A stretch of DNA of 64,000 bases from Urophycis tenuis (lineage: Eukaryota; Chordata; Actinopteri; Gadiformes; Phycidae): contig JAXIVH010000006.1 of assembly GCA_036785325.1 (NCBI GenBank), positions 4,651,935 through 4,715,934 on the forward strand. Reading direction: 5' to 3'. The notes under the pieces are model-generated. The model did not search any database. It saw only the letters and a program-made list of their open reading frames with translations, and was not told the origin of the DNA. The translations under genes were made by a program, and so were the position numbers. The stretch's first letter is position 1. The number at the start of each line of letters is the position of its first letter. Positions 11,573-24,600 of this stretch are shown here, one piece after another.

Positions 11573-13679
11573 CTTAGCGACACACTTCTATCTTCCTCGG
11601 TAGCTTTGTGCCACCGTCAGCGTCTGTTGGTCCAGCTAGCTGTTCCTACAGTGCTGTCTAAAGAAACGTTACCTTTAACTGCTGCGCTATCTACTGCAAT
11701 AAATGAAAGTAAACTGCCCTGTGTTTAAAAACAATCAAGAAGAGGCATCGCGTTAGTAGTACTAGTACCACAACACCCACTTTTCCGGGCAGCTCACGAT
11801 GACGCGCCCTCCCCCTCCAGAACCCGAACCCATTCATGATGAACCGCCCATCATCATTGATGACAGTTATTGTGACTTTTCTTTACATTGGATTTTTTTT
11901 TGGCAATAATGAATATGGTACAACATTTGAATAATTATTTAATCATACTGGCAAAAATTGCCAATGTAGTAAAATATGTAAATGTGTTCAACATTCATAA
12001 AATAAAAAGGCTTGAGCGTGTAATACTTGTAGTGTGTTTAAGATGTTTGCCAATATCTACTTGTGCTGTCTCAACCTGGTGTCTTCTATTTATATTTAGT
12101 GATTTTTTTCCTCTGTTATTTTGTTTCTGAAGCTCTGTTGAATATTGTGAACTATATTTGTGCATGTCCTTTTCGTCAATGCTTAATGTGGTTAAAGCTA
12201 TACTTATTTGTACTTTTATTTGCATAATATTTAAAAGAAAAAAAAGAAAAGCATTAAATTCAGTGATGAACCGCCCACTGGCGTCACTGAGACCAGAACC
12301 CCACACTCCAACTAACCTCATTCCCAAGAGTTCTCATCTGAATACGGAACGGAAGAGGATGCTCAAAACAAGCGTTATTGGCGAGAGAGTGGGTGGGACT
12401 TTCAGTCACACGGTTTACCTGCTAGAGGCGAGTGGGAGGGAGGGAGTTTCGATAGATGGATATCTGTTTCCGTTACATTTTTCGGACATTGCTTTGTCAA
12501 ACTCTTCGTCGAAACTCATTTTTAATTCCCCTTGTCAATGTTTTTGTTCTTCTTTTTGTCACGTGTCTCATTATTTTCGCTCCATGGACTGTTAACTGGC
12601 GTAGGCAGCTCATTGGAAGTAGGAAACCGGAAATGTCGTTGCGGGATTCGCTACAGCATCGTCTCAGCCTACAGTAACGCTACACCGCCCACCGGCGTCA
12701 CAGACACCAGAAACACTCAAACCGAATAAAACCGTGACTCCAACGTGTATCCACAATACCGTTCACAACTTTCCACACAGGTCTGACGACGCATAATAAG
12801 CGCCTATAATAACAAGTGGATATGACAGAAGCGTAATGTTTGCATGAGAGGGATAGAAGTGGAATCGTTCTTGCTTCTTGCGTAAAAAACAAACACATAT
12901 GGTCCGACTGCAAACAGATCTTTTGAACGGTTACCTGAAGGTACGTAATAACGGGGCTTGCTAACTTTGTTGCAGACTACATTGTAGTGGAATATGTATC
13001 TTTACCAACATTGTAACATAAACCTCGTACTTATGTGGATAGTTGATGGTGTCGTGGTTCAGATATCGTTTAAAATGACGTTTGATTGATTTGAAACTGG
13101 CGTACCAGGCCCTCGGGGTCAACCGCATATAACCCCTGGTGAACCCCTAGACCAAGATCTGCATATCAAATGACAAACGACTCAAATACATGCCAAACAA
13201 ATAACCAGTTAATTTAGTTTACTGTTAATATTCGTTATCAGGTCTTTGTCGGCAATATTAAAATTTCCAATATCAAGCCGTATTATCGATGATTTTAGCT
13301 CCCGTTTATCCTTACGTTCATGTTTGATTATTTGCGTAATCAACCATGGAATGCACATGCTAATTGTACTTGCATAGAAGCCTTTTATAATCTTTTATAA
13401 CCTTCTATAACCTTTTATAATCTATTTTGCAATCCAGGTAACCCTTTGCTCAAACAGTCTTTTTACGCGTTACGACACTAGATGTCAGCATTTTACAGGG
13501 AAGGCCGGTCAATGGGGTTCCAGGATGTATGTAACGTTAATTCTATAACATATGGCAATGATGCAACATTTTGCTGAAACTGCCATTACTTGACACATTT
13601 ATATTTATATTTATATTTAAATTGACATTTGATATAACAGATTTATGGATATATTATATATATAATATATATAATATGT

Positions 13680-13715
<36 letters not shown>

Positions 13716-13763
13716 ATATTATATTTAGGAATTGTATTGACAGTCAGAGCTGTGTAGCCTCAG
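11573..13763. other. Intergenic region upstream of tram1
   Basis: Sequence between the tram1 start codon (minus strand) and the tRNA. The tram1 promoter must lie in its left part. A TGACGCG (CRE/ATF-like) sits at 11800-11806 next to a C-rich stretch, but no TATA box is clear. A degenerate 45-bp block containing CCGCCCAC and GGCGTCAC occurs at 12265-12311 and 12679-12721, with a partial copy at 11837-11850. A short tandem of CTTTTATAAT-like units lies at 13379-13427. No coding gene is visible. Confidence 0.5.
13588..13728. repeat. ATTTAT and TA simple repeats forming an AT-rich palindrome
   Basis: An ATTTAT-type run is followed by alternating TATA sequence, largely self-complementary, ending 36 nt before the tRNA gene. 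It may fold into a hairpin, and the length is likely polymorphic. Confidence 0.85.
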
Positions 13764-13836
13764 GCCCGGCTAGCTCAGTCGGTAGAGCATGAGACTCTTA
13801 ATCTCAGGGTCGTGGGTTCGAGCCCCACGTTGGGCG
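13764..13836 (+). tRNA. tRNA-Lys (CTT)
   Basis: A 73-nt gene with a complete cloverleaf. The acceptor arm is GCCCGGC with GTTGGGC (two G-T pairs), then discriminator G. The D-arm carries the A box TAGCTCAGTCGG. The anticodon stem TGAGA/TCTCA encloses loop CTCTTAA with anticodon CTT at 13797-13799. The T-arm carries the B box GGTTCGAGCCC. There is no intron and no encoded CCA, as usual in eukaryotes. A run of seven T at 13842-13848 is the RNA polymerase III terminator. It reads AAG codons in the cytosol. Confidence 0.96.
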
Positions 13837-13841
13837 CACAC

Positions 13842-13848
13842 TTTTTTT
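13842..13848 (+). terminator. RNA polymerase III terminator of tRNA-Lys
   Basis: Seven T residues six bases after the mature tRNA end, the standard Pol III stop. Confidence 0.85.
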
Positions 13849-14874
13849 CAACCTATGTGGAACCGAAAATGTTTCTCTCTTTTTGCCTCCACATTCACGT
13901 TAAGACGAATTACATAGCATTTACACAGCATACCAACTTGCAGCTAAGCTTAAACATTCATGATGCACACCCATAATGGAAAGAGCACGTGATAAAGATA
14001 ATACACACAAGGAATTTAACAACATCATTATGTTTTGTGTCCTTTATTGGTGTATTTGAGATTTGTTCTGATCTTGTAGCCTACTTCCTTAATTATTTGA
14101 TATTTGACATTGTTATGTGGTCTGTGGGTGTTTAATCCTTAACCTAAAAAATGTAGGCTACAATTATAAGCTACCAAGTGGTGGGCCTTTTTAAAACCAC
14201 ACAATAAAAGCAAAATCGATGTAATTATAAAGGCTGAACTGGGATCTGACTTTCCCTAAAGCTGGGTAGAAGCTATGTTTATTGTTTAATATTTCACATC
14301 TAAAATATTTCACATGTACAACTTAACTTGTTTTGTCTTTGTCTTTTGGTGCAAAGCTGTAACCTCTATTTCCTCTGAGGAGTGAGAAGGAGGGAGGAGT
14401 TAAACAAAGGCCCTCTCCACACAAAAAAAAATGGAGGCTTGTGCAGTGCATGGTGTCCTGTTCTCACATTCTACATGCTGCCATTTCTACCTCTGTAGGT
14501 TCACAAAGTAAACAGCCACCGCCAGATGCAACGTTGGAAAGCGTCACAGTAATGGTTTACGGGGTTTGTATGCCAATACTATGTCGTTATATGTGTTATT
14601 TTGTCATTTAGGCCTCGCTTATTCTTTCTCTCCATGTCTTTCGCACTGACAGAGCTGCCCCTGCCTGCGCTGAACAAAGATAATTACTCAGGAAACACAT
14701 TGGCCAATGAGGATCCGCCTTGCATTCTGCCTGTGAGGGAAGCAGCCAGTCAGAATCCGGCTAACATCACTCAGGCCTGATCGCCTTGCCTGAAGAGCGG
14801 AGCCTTCCCCGGCTGAGGGCTGAGAGTGTCCTCCATGTTTTATAAGTGTTGACATAACAGTGTGTCAGGCAGCC
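13849..14874 (+). promoter_or_regulatory. Upstream flank and probable promoter of zmynd8
   Basis: The stretch between the tRNA and the first zmynd8 coding exon. The last 500 nt become more GC-rich and purine-rich (AGGAGTGAGAAGGAGGGAGG near 14380), with no TATA box I trust. The start codon at 14875 is preceded by GCAGCC, an acceptable initiation context. The exact transcription start cannot be read from sequence alone. Confidence 0.4.
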
Positions 14875-17800
14875 ATGCATCCACAGAGGTAAGCCCCGTC
14901 TTTTTCATCTCAATTCCTATGACAACAGGGCTTCTTTCTCTCGCTGTGACTGCATTGCTTCTGAATGGTATACCTAAGAACTGGGATCTGGATATCCCAG
15001 AAGAGAGGAGGGGGAGGGCTGTGGGTGGACTGAAGGCCTTGCAGGCCCCGGCTCCACACAGTGCTTAGTGTGGGGGGTTGGGCAAAGACTCTCACCCTTG
15101 CGCTCGCTCTCTCTCTCGTATGTCAGGGTCACATGGGTGGCCCAGACGAACACGCTGACATGCAAGAGGCCAATGGCCAATGGCCAATCATTTATTTGTT
15201 CTTTTTTGATAATGCATGGGGACTTAGGATTCTATCTTTTGTAGAAAAAAAAAAAGAAACGGCCCCACAGTTCTCATTCTTTTGCTTTGGAAGTCTTGGT
15301 TTGCAAACTGGCAGGGGAGCCGTGGGGGATGGGTAGTGGAGGAGCAGGGGTGTGTTGTGTACTCTTTGTAAGTAGGTCTGCTGTATCATTCTAAAGCCAG
15401 GGAATGGGACTTATTGGGGAGGGGGGGGGGAGGCAGGGTGCAAACAGATGTGCCTGTAAAGAAGATGCTTTGTGGCGGCCTAAAATCATTTTGTAAGGGC
15501 AATGGCTGAATACTTTTTTAGTATTCTAGTTGGAATACAGTTTGGTTGTATACCTGCCGTGTACATTGAGATTTTGGCTGCCTGGTTCCCTCCCACACCC
15601 TCTGACAGCTGAACTGAGATGAAAGCCAGTGCTTCTTTTTCATATTTTTTTGGAAAAACGTCAATTTTTGGTGTTCCAGAGCAATTGATGGACAAGTCTT
15701 CTTGATCTTTTTTTTCCCCTTTTTCCTTTCCTTCCAATGTATACCGTCACTAGGCCGTTCAACATGCTGCTGCCTGGGTCCTCTGGTCATAGCACTATGA
15801 CACAGCCCCCTGCTACGTTGTTTCTAAAGCACCATCCACCATTGAAAGCCTCATCTACATTATGTTTCACCAACACATCTTGCTCCATATTCAAAGAGGC
15901 TTCATAGTTCTATCATAGACCATCATCTGTTTATTTTTCGTCCTCCAGATCAGAACGGTTCTAATTTTATGATGTCAACTTCATAAAAGTGTGAAGAGGA
16001 AAGCTGTGTTTACAATATGCAAAAGCCATTAGAGCCACCGTCATCCCTCTCTCTCACTTCCTATTTTTAGGTGAAAACAGAAAGGCAGAGCCTTTTCTCT
16101 TCTGAGTCCATCACGTTATCTCTGCCACCATTTTCTTTGACCTCATATTTACAAAAGAAACCAAAATGATGCCTGTGCAAAAATCCATGTGCACTCGCAT
16201 TGCCTTTCATTTCCTGAATGATTTGTCACCGTGTGTGGCGTTTCAGAGGAAAAGCCCGCGATCAACGTGTTAAAACAAGATTCAGTCAGATGAGCCTGTA
16301 GATAATCACCCCCCCCCCCCCCCCCCCCCGGTTGAAAAGACGACCCCCAAACATATGACTCACAATTCAAGATCATTCGACAACAAAGGCATTTTTTGGA
16401 AGCCCCCTGGTTGACATTGTTCATGTTCAGTACGGGGGTAAAGCTAAACTGAACGGAAATAAACGGATGCAGGGGAAATCTCTGCATTGCAGCAAAATGC
16501 TTTTTAAGAGGAAGAGGGAAGCTCACACACAGGGATCTGTGTGGCACCGCACAGCCGACCAATAATGTTCCACCCTGTTAGACCCGCAGCCAATTGCAGC
16601 TGTAGTTGAGGTTAAAGATTGACAATCGGAGGGAGAGCAGGAGGGAGAGCAAGGGCCTTCTGGAAAATTCCACAGCCATCTTTGATTCACCTTTTTTTTC
16701 AGCATGATATAAAGGGAAGGTTGGAAGGTGTTCGTTTTAGGCTCTTTTTTTTTGCGTATCAAAGGTTGCTTTGATGTGTTGAATATGTGAGCAATTATGG
16801 TGGAGTAACATTTTCGGTATGTTTTAAACAGACATTATACATTGTAAAATCCAGTTTTATTTTCTTGAGGTGTTTGTAATTCACGTGCAGGGAAATGTAC
16901 TTGACCATGAATAGACCCAGTATGCTAATGCTATTTCTTAACATCCTGATAATCCACAGAAACTCGGGTGCATTTGTTTTTCTGCATATGAATCTGCAGT
17001 TGTCTCGGGTGGCTGCATTTGTCTCCTGTCAGTCTCTCCATTCCTCAAGATCTTCTGCAATACAAGGACAATGATCTTTCTTTGGGTTGTGGTTGCACTA
17101 ATCCCAATTGTCTTTAAGGGAGATGGTCACTATTAAAAAAAAATTAACATAGTTCCTTGCTGTATTTCACATTTGTGCATTGTAAAGAGAAACCAGGTAT
17201 GGTTTACCAGGACGTTATCCAATACAGGTAGTCATTCATTCTCTGAAACCAATATATGGTTTAGCGGTGGTGAGAATTCATTTAGAAACGGTTAGTAGTT
17301 GTTGAGCTGGATTTCGTCCAATTTCCTGTTTTCCCCCCCTCTCTCCCGCATGCTCATTGGTCCCCTGGTTTGCCATAGACGTGTCCGGCTTTGAACTGTA
17401 ATCTTTACCGAGCTGTGGTCCTCCTGCGTGGATGTGCCTGGGACTGAGCCCCAGAGTGGGGGATGGGGGAGAGTGGGGGAGGAGAAGGAGAAGGAGAGGG
17501 AGGCGGCGGCGGCGGTGGTGGTGGTGGTGAGGGGGAGAGCAAGCTGTGGCCTCCATTTTCTGTGACGAGAAAACCCTGCTCGGCTCTCACAGGAGTGGAA
17601 TTTCAAGGCATCGAGTCAGCTGTGGTTTCCCCTCTCTCCTTTTTTTGTCTATCAGGTACTCAATGATAGGGCTATGCTGTCAATGTTTTCTTGAACCTGG
17701 TCTTTCTGGAATATTCCCAGAACCTGCAGAGGATTTATTTGGTCTACTACCCTCACATGAGTACGGGCAGTGTTTCTGGAGCACAGGTCCCGGCCTAAGA

Positions 17801-18110
17801 ATGTCTTCTTTACGTTTTCTGTTTATTCTGTGGGGTTTTTTTTGTCTCGTGGACAAGAAGATTAATGTCACAGTTTGCAGGGCTACGTCCATTGGTGATA
17901 AACAAGAGATTCTGTGGGCGTTGTTGCAAGTAGAGGCACAAGAGCACCGTCCCTGTGCTCTGAACGCGTAGCAGAGGAAGCCGGCTAACGTTTTCTCATT
18001 TTCATGTGGGCCTCGTTTGTTCACTTGGTCTGGAACAGGAAGGCCCTGGAGCGATTTGTGGCGGTGCATACGTGTGCACGCACGTGTGGGGTGTGTGTGT
18101 GTCTGTCTGT

Positions 18111-18152
<42 letters not shown>

Positions 18153-18571
18153 GTGCGTGCGTGCCTGCGGGTTTAAGTAATAGGTTAGGCAGTTTCATTC
18201 TGGTTTCTTTTTTTTTTTTTTGCTCTTTAGGTGACCATGCCGGTGCCTGAAAGAACAGGATCATGTTTTTGCGTTTGCCTAATGAGTAGAGGATGAAAAC
18301 CCCTTTCTCTTTAAGGGTCATAGGAATGTTATGAATAACAACTTCTAACAATTACTATTCATCTGTTTTGTTCATCAGGCAGGCTTTCTGTAAAGATGGC
18401 TGTGTTTCTCACCGTATATATGTAACAAACATATTCAACGTTAGATGCATTTCAGCAACTCGAGGTACTTTTGCTGACATGTTTTTTGCACCCTTTACTA
18501 TCTGTGCCTTTACTTATCAGCTAGTTGACTCGTTTGATCATCACATGGAATCTCTCTCTCTAGCTCTCTCT

Positions 18572-18606
<35 letters not shown>

Positions 18607-21600
18607 GATGTGGTTGACCTTTTTGTCGGTCGACCATGCGACCGAGGTCTTGACGAAACAAGAGCCCGGGGACCCGGGCCACGCACCGGTGCGGAGTGTG
18701 TGACCTGTCAGGGGTCCTGAGTAGGATTTTTCTCTTGAGGGGCTCCTGAATGAGTGGGACACCCTTGGAACACGGCCCTCTGTGACTCTGACAAAGGAGG
18801 AGCCGGACTCTGAAATAGCCCCATTCATCAGCCGGCATCCCCTTTGTTCTCCTCCTCCTTTGCCCAGGAAGTCCGAAGAGAAGGGGGACTCCCAAAAAAA
18901 GAATCCAGGATTTATAATCCCGGCTGGGGTTTTGCGTTTTTGTGTAAGTAAGGGATGGTAGGGCTCTATCTTCTTTTGACAGATTCGGTGTTGGGTGGTG
19001 CAGAAGGAGTGCACATGTCTATGAGAGTAGCAGAGCACTTCTTTTTGTTTACAGTTTTCCCATCCTGTTGTTACACCCCAAGCCAACGTGTTTACCGGTG
19101 CCAGGGTTTTAATCCCGGGAGCCTATTTGAGCGTTGTGTTGCTATTTGTCTGTAAGAATAGCCCCTAGAGCACTTGGGGTCGAGCTGTTGTTGGAGATGG
19201 GCCACTAGAGGAATCACTGGCGAATGCTTTGAATCACTGCGAGACGTTGTCTTTTAAGTTGGGTACTCATCAATCCAGATCCGGTAGCGCTGACTCAGGG
19301 ACTCTGGGTGATTTAAAATTTTTTTTTTTTTTTAAAGACACATCTTCTAACCGTGGAGAAGGGTCATGTGGGCTCAGGGCCTGTTGGTTATTGTGAATCG
19401 CAAAGTTGCGCTTCACAACAGGAGCGTTGTCATGGCGATTTGTACTGTTCGAGGTGGATGTTGCAGAGGTTGAGGCTGAGGCTGGAGGGGTGGTTACTGG
19501 CGAGAAGCGGTGAACGATGAACTTGCGCGACGATGAGCCTTATACATGGCCCCCTAATGACCCAACCAGACGAATCACACTGGCATGTAACCACCGAAAG
19601 TGTGCAATCGCTCTCTGGTGACCTGTCCTCAGGGCCAGTGGGGGTGCCCTGGGTGCTGCACTTGTTTACCGTGGTTCTAGTTTGGGTTGTGAACGCTGTT
19701 GACTTTGTTCCTCCACCCCCCCCCCCCCCCCCCCCACCCCCCCCTTTGTTGCACTTGTGCTCTGCAGCTTGGCTGAAGAGGAGATCAAGACGGAGTCGGA
19801 TGTACTAGAAGGGATGGAGGTGTCCATGCGATCCAAAGGTAAGCCCCTTCGCGTCCCCTAGCCTGTGTCATGTCTGCCTTGGCTTTTTGTTTTGCTAACG
19901 TGGCGATTGGATGAAAGTTCCAAGGTCAGGGCTGTCTCTCTCTGGTAAACAGATAACATTGTTCCAGAAAACGTGTTTTAGAGCTTGTGTCATGAGTCAA
20001 CAGATAGGCCGTCTGGGGGCTGGGGTGTATCTGTTAAGCCTCCGTTGACCTTGTCTTTGCTGGCTTATGGTTCTTGTTTACAAGAGGTCTGCAGTTCTTT
20101 TTCGTATTATTTTCATATTATATTATTTCATATTATGCCACATTTTGGTGTTGCCAAATTGAGCACGGCGGGATGATGGGATGAAATGAATTGGTTGTTA
20201 TGTTGCTGTGGCAGACGTCTAATACATTCTAATACAAAACAATTCCCCCGGTGTTATGAGAGCGGCGGTGGAGCCAGTTTGGTGTCTGAACACATTTCTG
20301 TCCTTCCCATCGCCCGTGTGCCAGTTCCAGATCCCCCGGGGTCAGCAGAACGGGTCCTGGTACCACAGAAAAGGAAGGTGTCGAGTCCCACCCATTCCTC
20401 CAATGGCCACTCCCCCACAGACACCTCCCCAAGCCCCGTGAAGAAGAAGAAGAAACCTGGAGCCCTGGGCTCCCACAACAAAGACCAGGTAAGGATGGAC
20501 AGACCTGTTTGGGTGAAACCCGCTGGCTGGTGTGGAGTGGTTGGTGCAGAGTTGCACCCATACTCGCACCCAAGTCAATGTTTTTTTTCTTTATGAAATG
20601 TTAGATCTTTCTCATGACATGCATGCTATATGCACTGGTCATGACTCAATTGTATATGGTTTTGCGTGGTGTATTTTTTAACAAAGAGCTAATGTTCAGA
20701 AAGCTGATTTGCACAATTAGCTGTCCACTGATTCCTTAGATGTTCTCTTTTGTAACTTGCATGACAAAAAAAAGATAATTCCATCTTTTTACATGAGGTA
20801 CCGCAACAGGTTCTCAAATGCAGTACCTATGTTTCTATGGGTTTATTTGTTTTAAATTGGCATATGAATGGAGGACAACACCACTACCACCACCTCTCTT
20901 GAAAATGATTAGTTTGTCGTGATGTCCACAGGGGATTGGAGGGTGTGAAATGTGAGTGAGTGGTCGTTAGCTAGCGGTAGTGAACTGACTAAGCCAGCTT
21001 TCCATGTGCACCAAAACTGCTAATTAGCAACACAAAAATAAGGCTTCCTTCACAGTGATAGTTTCATGAGTTTCAAACAGTTTCATCCTGGCTAAACTAA
21101 ACTGCAGCATGCTAATGCTAGGTTGAATCATGGCCATGGGGCTTGAGCTTTGAGCTTTGGTTTTTGTTGAAACTGTTGCTGCTGTTATCAAGATGTTGTT
21201 GCTTATTTAGCAGTGGGCACATTTGGCTAGAAACCCCCCCCAGATTATAACGACAGTACTCTGCGATATCTTGCGACTATTGAGCAATATCTAGCCAAAT
21301 CAGCTCCATTGGGCTGGGTGCTTAAGTTGAACCAGTCACATGATCAGAACAGATGTGGCGTTGTGTTCTGAGCACTAAGTTGACTAGTCAGTCAGTAGAT
21401 CAGTTGCGAAACACACACACCTCACAGGCATTTTCTTTCTCATTCACTCTCCAAAAACGTTGCATGATTTTGGAAGTTTATATTCCACTATAGTTGAAAA
21501 CCTTATTGGACAGCACCATGAGCTAGCATAACAACAGCGTTGACTCTCCAAAGCACGCCAGTAGAAACTGCCTCTGAGTTGTGTGTCAGCCTGGTTGCCC

Positions 21601-24600
21601 CTCAGTTCCTCCTAACCCTGCCCTACTGCCACGTGATGTTGCTGCTGTTGTTGTTGTTGTTGTTGTTTCTGTTGCACTGCACCTTGTTTTTGGATGTTTC
21701 TGCGTGTGTTTTTGAAACCTGCTCCCCCTTGTTTCTTCTCACCTGCATTCCAGTCAGAGCTAAGACATGGTCCCTTTTACTATGTGAAGCAGCCAGCACT
21801 CACCACAGACCCTGTTGATGTTGTACCGCAGGACGGCAGGAACGACTTCTACTGCTGGCTGTGCCACCGCGAGGGTCAGGTGCTCTGCTGTGAGCTCTGC
21901 CCCCGGGTGTACCACGCCAAGTGCCTCAAACTGCCAGCCGAGCCTGAGGGCGACTGGTTCTGTCCAGAGTGTGAGGTATCTCGCTAGAGACGTGTCGGAC
22001 GTGTTGGACGTGTGTGTGTGTGTGCGTGTGCGTGTGTGTGTGGGTGCGTGTGCGTGTGTGTGTGGGTGGTTTGTTTGTGTGTCATGTGCACCTTGACCTT
22101 TTTTTTTTGGTCCATGGTGAACGTGCGCACACTTGCAACACCATGCGTTTTGAGGCCTAATATCAGGGTATTGGGCCTGTTACTTTCCGGGTTTGAGCTA
22201 CATGCGTATTTTTTTATATTTTTTTTACTGATATATATACGGAACAGATACGGATATTTGAAAACAATTTCGTAAAAATAAAAACGCTTTTGTCTGGTTT
22301 TGCGCGCTATGTTAGGCTAGGTTATACATCATGCTGTTGTTGTTGCCATATTGACATTTTCCTCCCCCCATTTTTTTTTTTTTACAGAAGATTACAGTGG
22401 CAGAGTGCATAGAGACTCAGAGCAAGGCCATGACAATGCTGACAATAGACCAGCTGTCCTACCTGCTTAAGTTTGCCCTCCAAAAGATGAAACAGCCAGG
22501 GGTATGCCCACAATTTCCTGCTCCTCAGTCACATCATGCACTGTGTGTTTGTCGTGAAGGGACAACACGACTCGGTCTAATGGCTGCATTTCTGTTGTCA
22601 ACTGTGCAGACGGAGCCCTTCCATAAGCCTGTGTCTCTGGAACAGCACCCAGATTATGCAGAATACATCTTTCACGCCATGGACCTGTGCACTCTAGAGA
22701 AGGTACTTGTATGTACACGTATGAACCAAAACTACTCAAGCGTCACCTTTTTTATATTTGAATTTTGTTGCCACACTGATTCTGTTCGTGCTCTTCTACA
22801 GAATGTCAAGAAGAAGATGTATGGCTGTACCGAAGCCTTTCTGGCTGATGTGAAGTGGATCTTACACAATTGTATAATTTATAACGGAGGTAGGCAAGCC
22901 GAAGCTGATTTTGTGCCTTCATTGTCCTTTGCTGTCTTTTGTCGTGAACAAATTGGGCCTCAAAACTCATCCTCCCCTTCTTCTAGGTAATCACAAACTA
23001 ACCGCAACAGCGAAGGTCATTGTTAAGATTTGTGAGCATGAGGTAGGCGGCACTTTCCTTCACTCCATCGTGGAACACAGTTGTTTGCACTCCGTACATA
23101 GGCATGAACGTAGGTCAAACATTTACACTTCTGTTTGTTCCAGATGAATGAGATCGAGGTGTGTCCAGAGTGCTACCTGTCCTCGTGCCAAAAAAGGGAT
23201 AACTGGTTCTGTGAGCCATGTGTGAGTCTCTTATGTGTGCCCAATGCAATGCCTATTCTGTGTATGTATGTTAAGAGTTGTAGTATTTGAGACCACCTTT
23301 ACGTGGTCTCAAGTTGGTCTCGGACATAGAGGTCTCGCGGGTGTTTGTGCGTAAACCGAGCAGCGAGCTGATGCACATCACGAAACCTTATACATGACGC
23401 AGACACTCGTACACTACGAGCCCAATATGTTCCATTGTATATATTTTCCTAACGGCTACGCCATTGTTCACGTATTGGTGCGACTTAAACACTAGTCTGT
23501 TTTTTTTCTGGTCTCGGCCTTGGTCTTGACATGGTCGGTCTTGGTCTTGATACCCTCTGGTCTTGGTAGTGTCTCGGTTTAGGCGGTCTTGACTACAACT
23601 CTAATGTCTGTATGTGCGTCTGTGTTAAACCCATCTTTTTTGTGTGTGTATCTATCTATGTATATATGTATGTATGTGTAAACCCATCTTAAAAAAGAGG
23701 AAACCTTGTGGATGTGACCGATCCATTACTAACCTTGGCCCATCGATTCTTATCTCGCCGTCCCCCCCCCAGAGCCCACCCCATCCCCTGGTGTGGGCCA
23801 AGCTGAAGGGCTTCCCGTTCTGGCCGGCGAAAGCGCTGCGCGAGAAGGACGGCCAGGTGGACGCGCGCTTCTTCGGTCAACACGACAGGTGAGGACGCTA
23901 CCGCAGTCACTCACCCCCCCCCCCGACGCACCAACTCGCTTCCCTCCAGCGCACTTAAAACCCTTCCTCCCTTACGTTTCTCTCTCTTGGTTTCTTTTTC
24001 CTAGGGCCTGGGTGCCGATAAACAACTGCTACCTCATGTCCAAAGAGATCCCCTTCTCGGTGAAGAAGACCAAGAGCATCTTCAACAGCGCCATGCAGGA
24101 GATGGAGGTCTACGTGGAGAACATCCGCAAGAAGTTCGGCGTGTTCAACTACGCGCCGTTCCGCACGCCGTTCACCCCCAACAACCAGCTGCAGATGCTG
24201 CTGGACCCGGCCAACCCCGGGTCCGGCAGCGTCAAGCTGGAGAAGCCCGAGAAGCTGCGGCTCAACTTCGACATCACCATCTCCCCCAAGATGCTGCTGG
24301 GCAAGAGCTCGGCGCCCGGCGGCATGAGCCGGCGCATCTCCATGACGGAGATGCCGCGCTCGCCCATGAGCACCAACTCCTCCGTCCACACGGGGTCCGA
24401 CGCCGAGCCCGACGGCAACGACAAGCCCCCGCGGAACCTGCCCTTCCACTACAGCACGGGGGAGGAGTCCATGGACTTCAGTGGTACGTTGTCGTCCTGC
24501 GTGTGTGTGTGTGTTAGAGTTGTAGTACTGGAGACCACTTTTTACGTGATCTCGGTCTTGTCTCGGACTCGACGGTATTTGGTCTCGGTCTTGTCTTGGT

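Noticed and set aside
23955..24449. 164-codon minus frame over the zmynd8 PWWP exon
   Set aside because: Shadow of a GC-rich exon with strong third-position bias on the plus strand.
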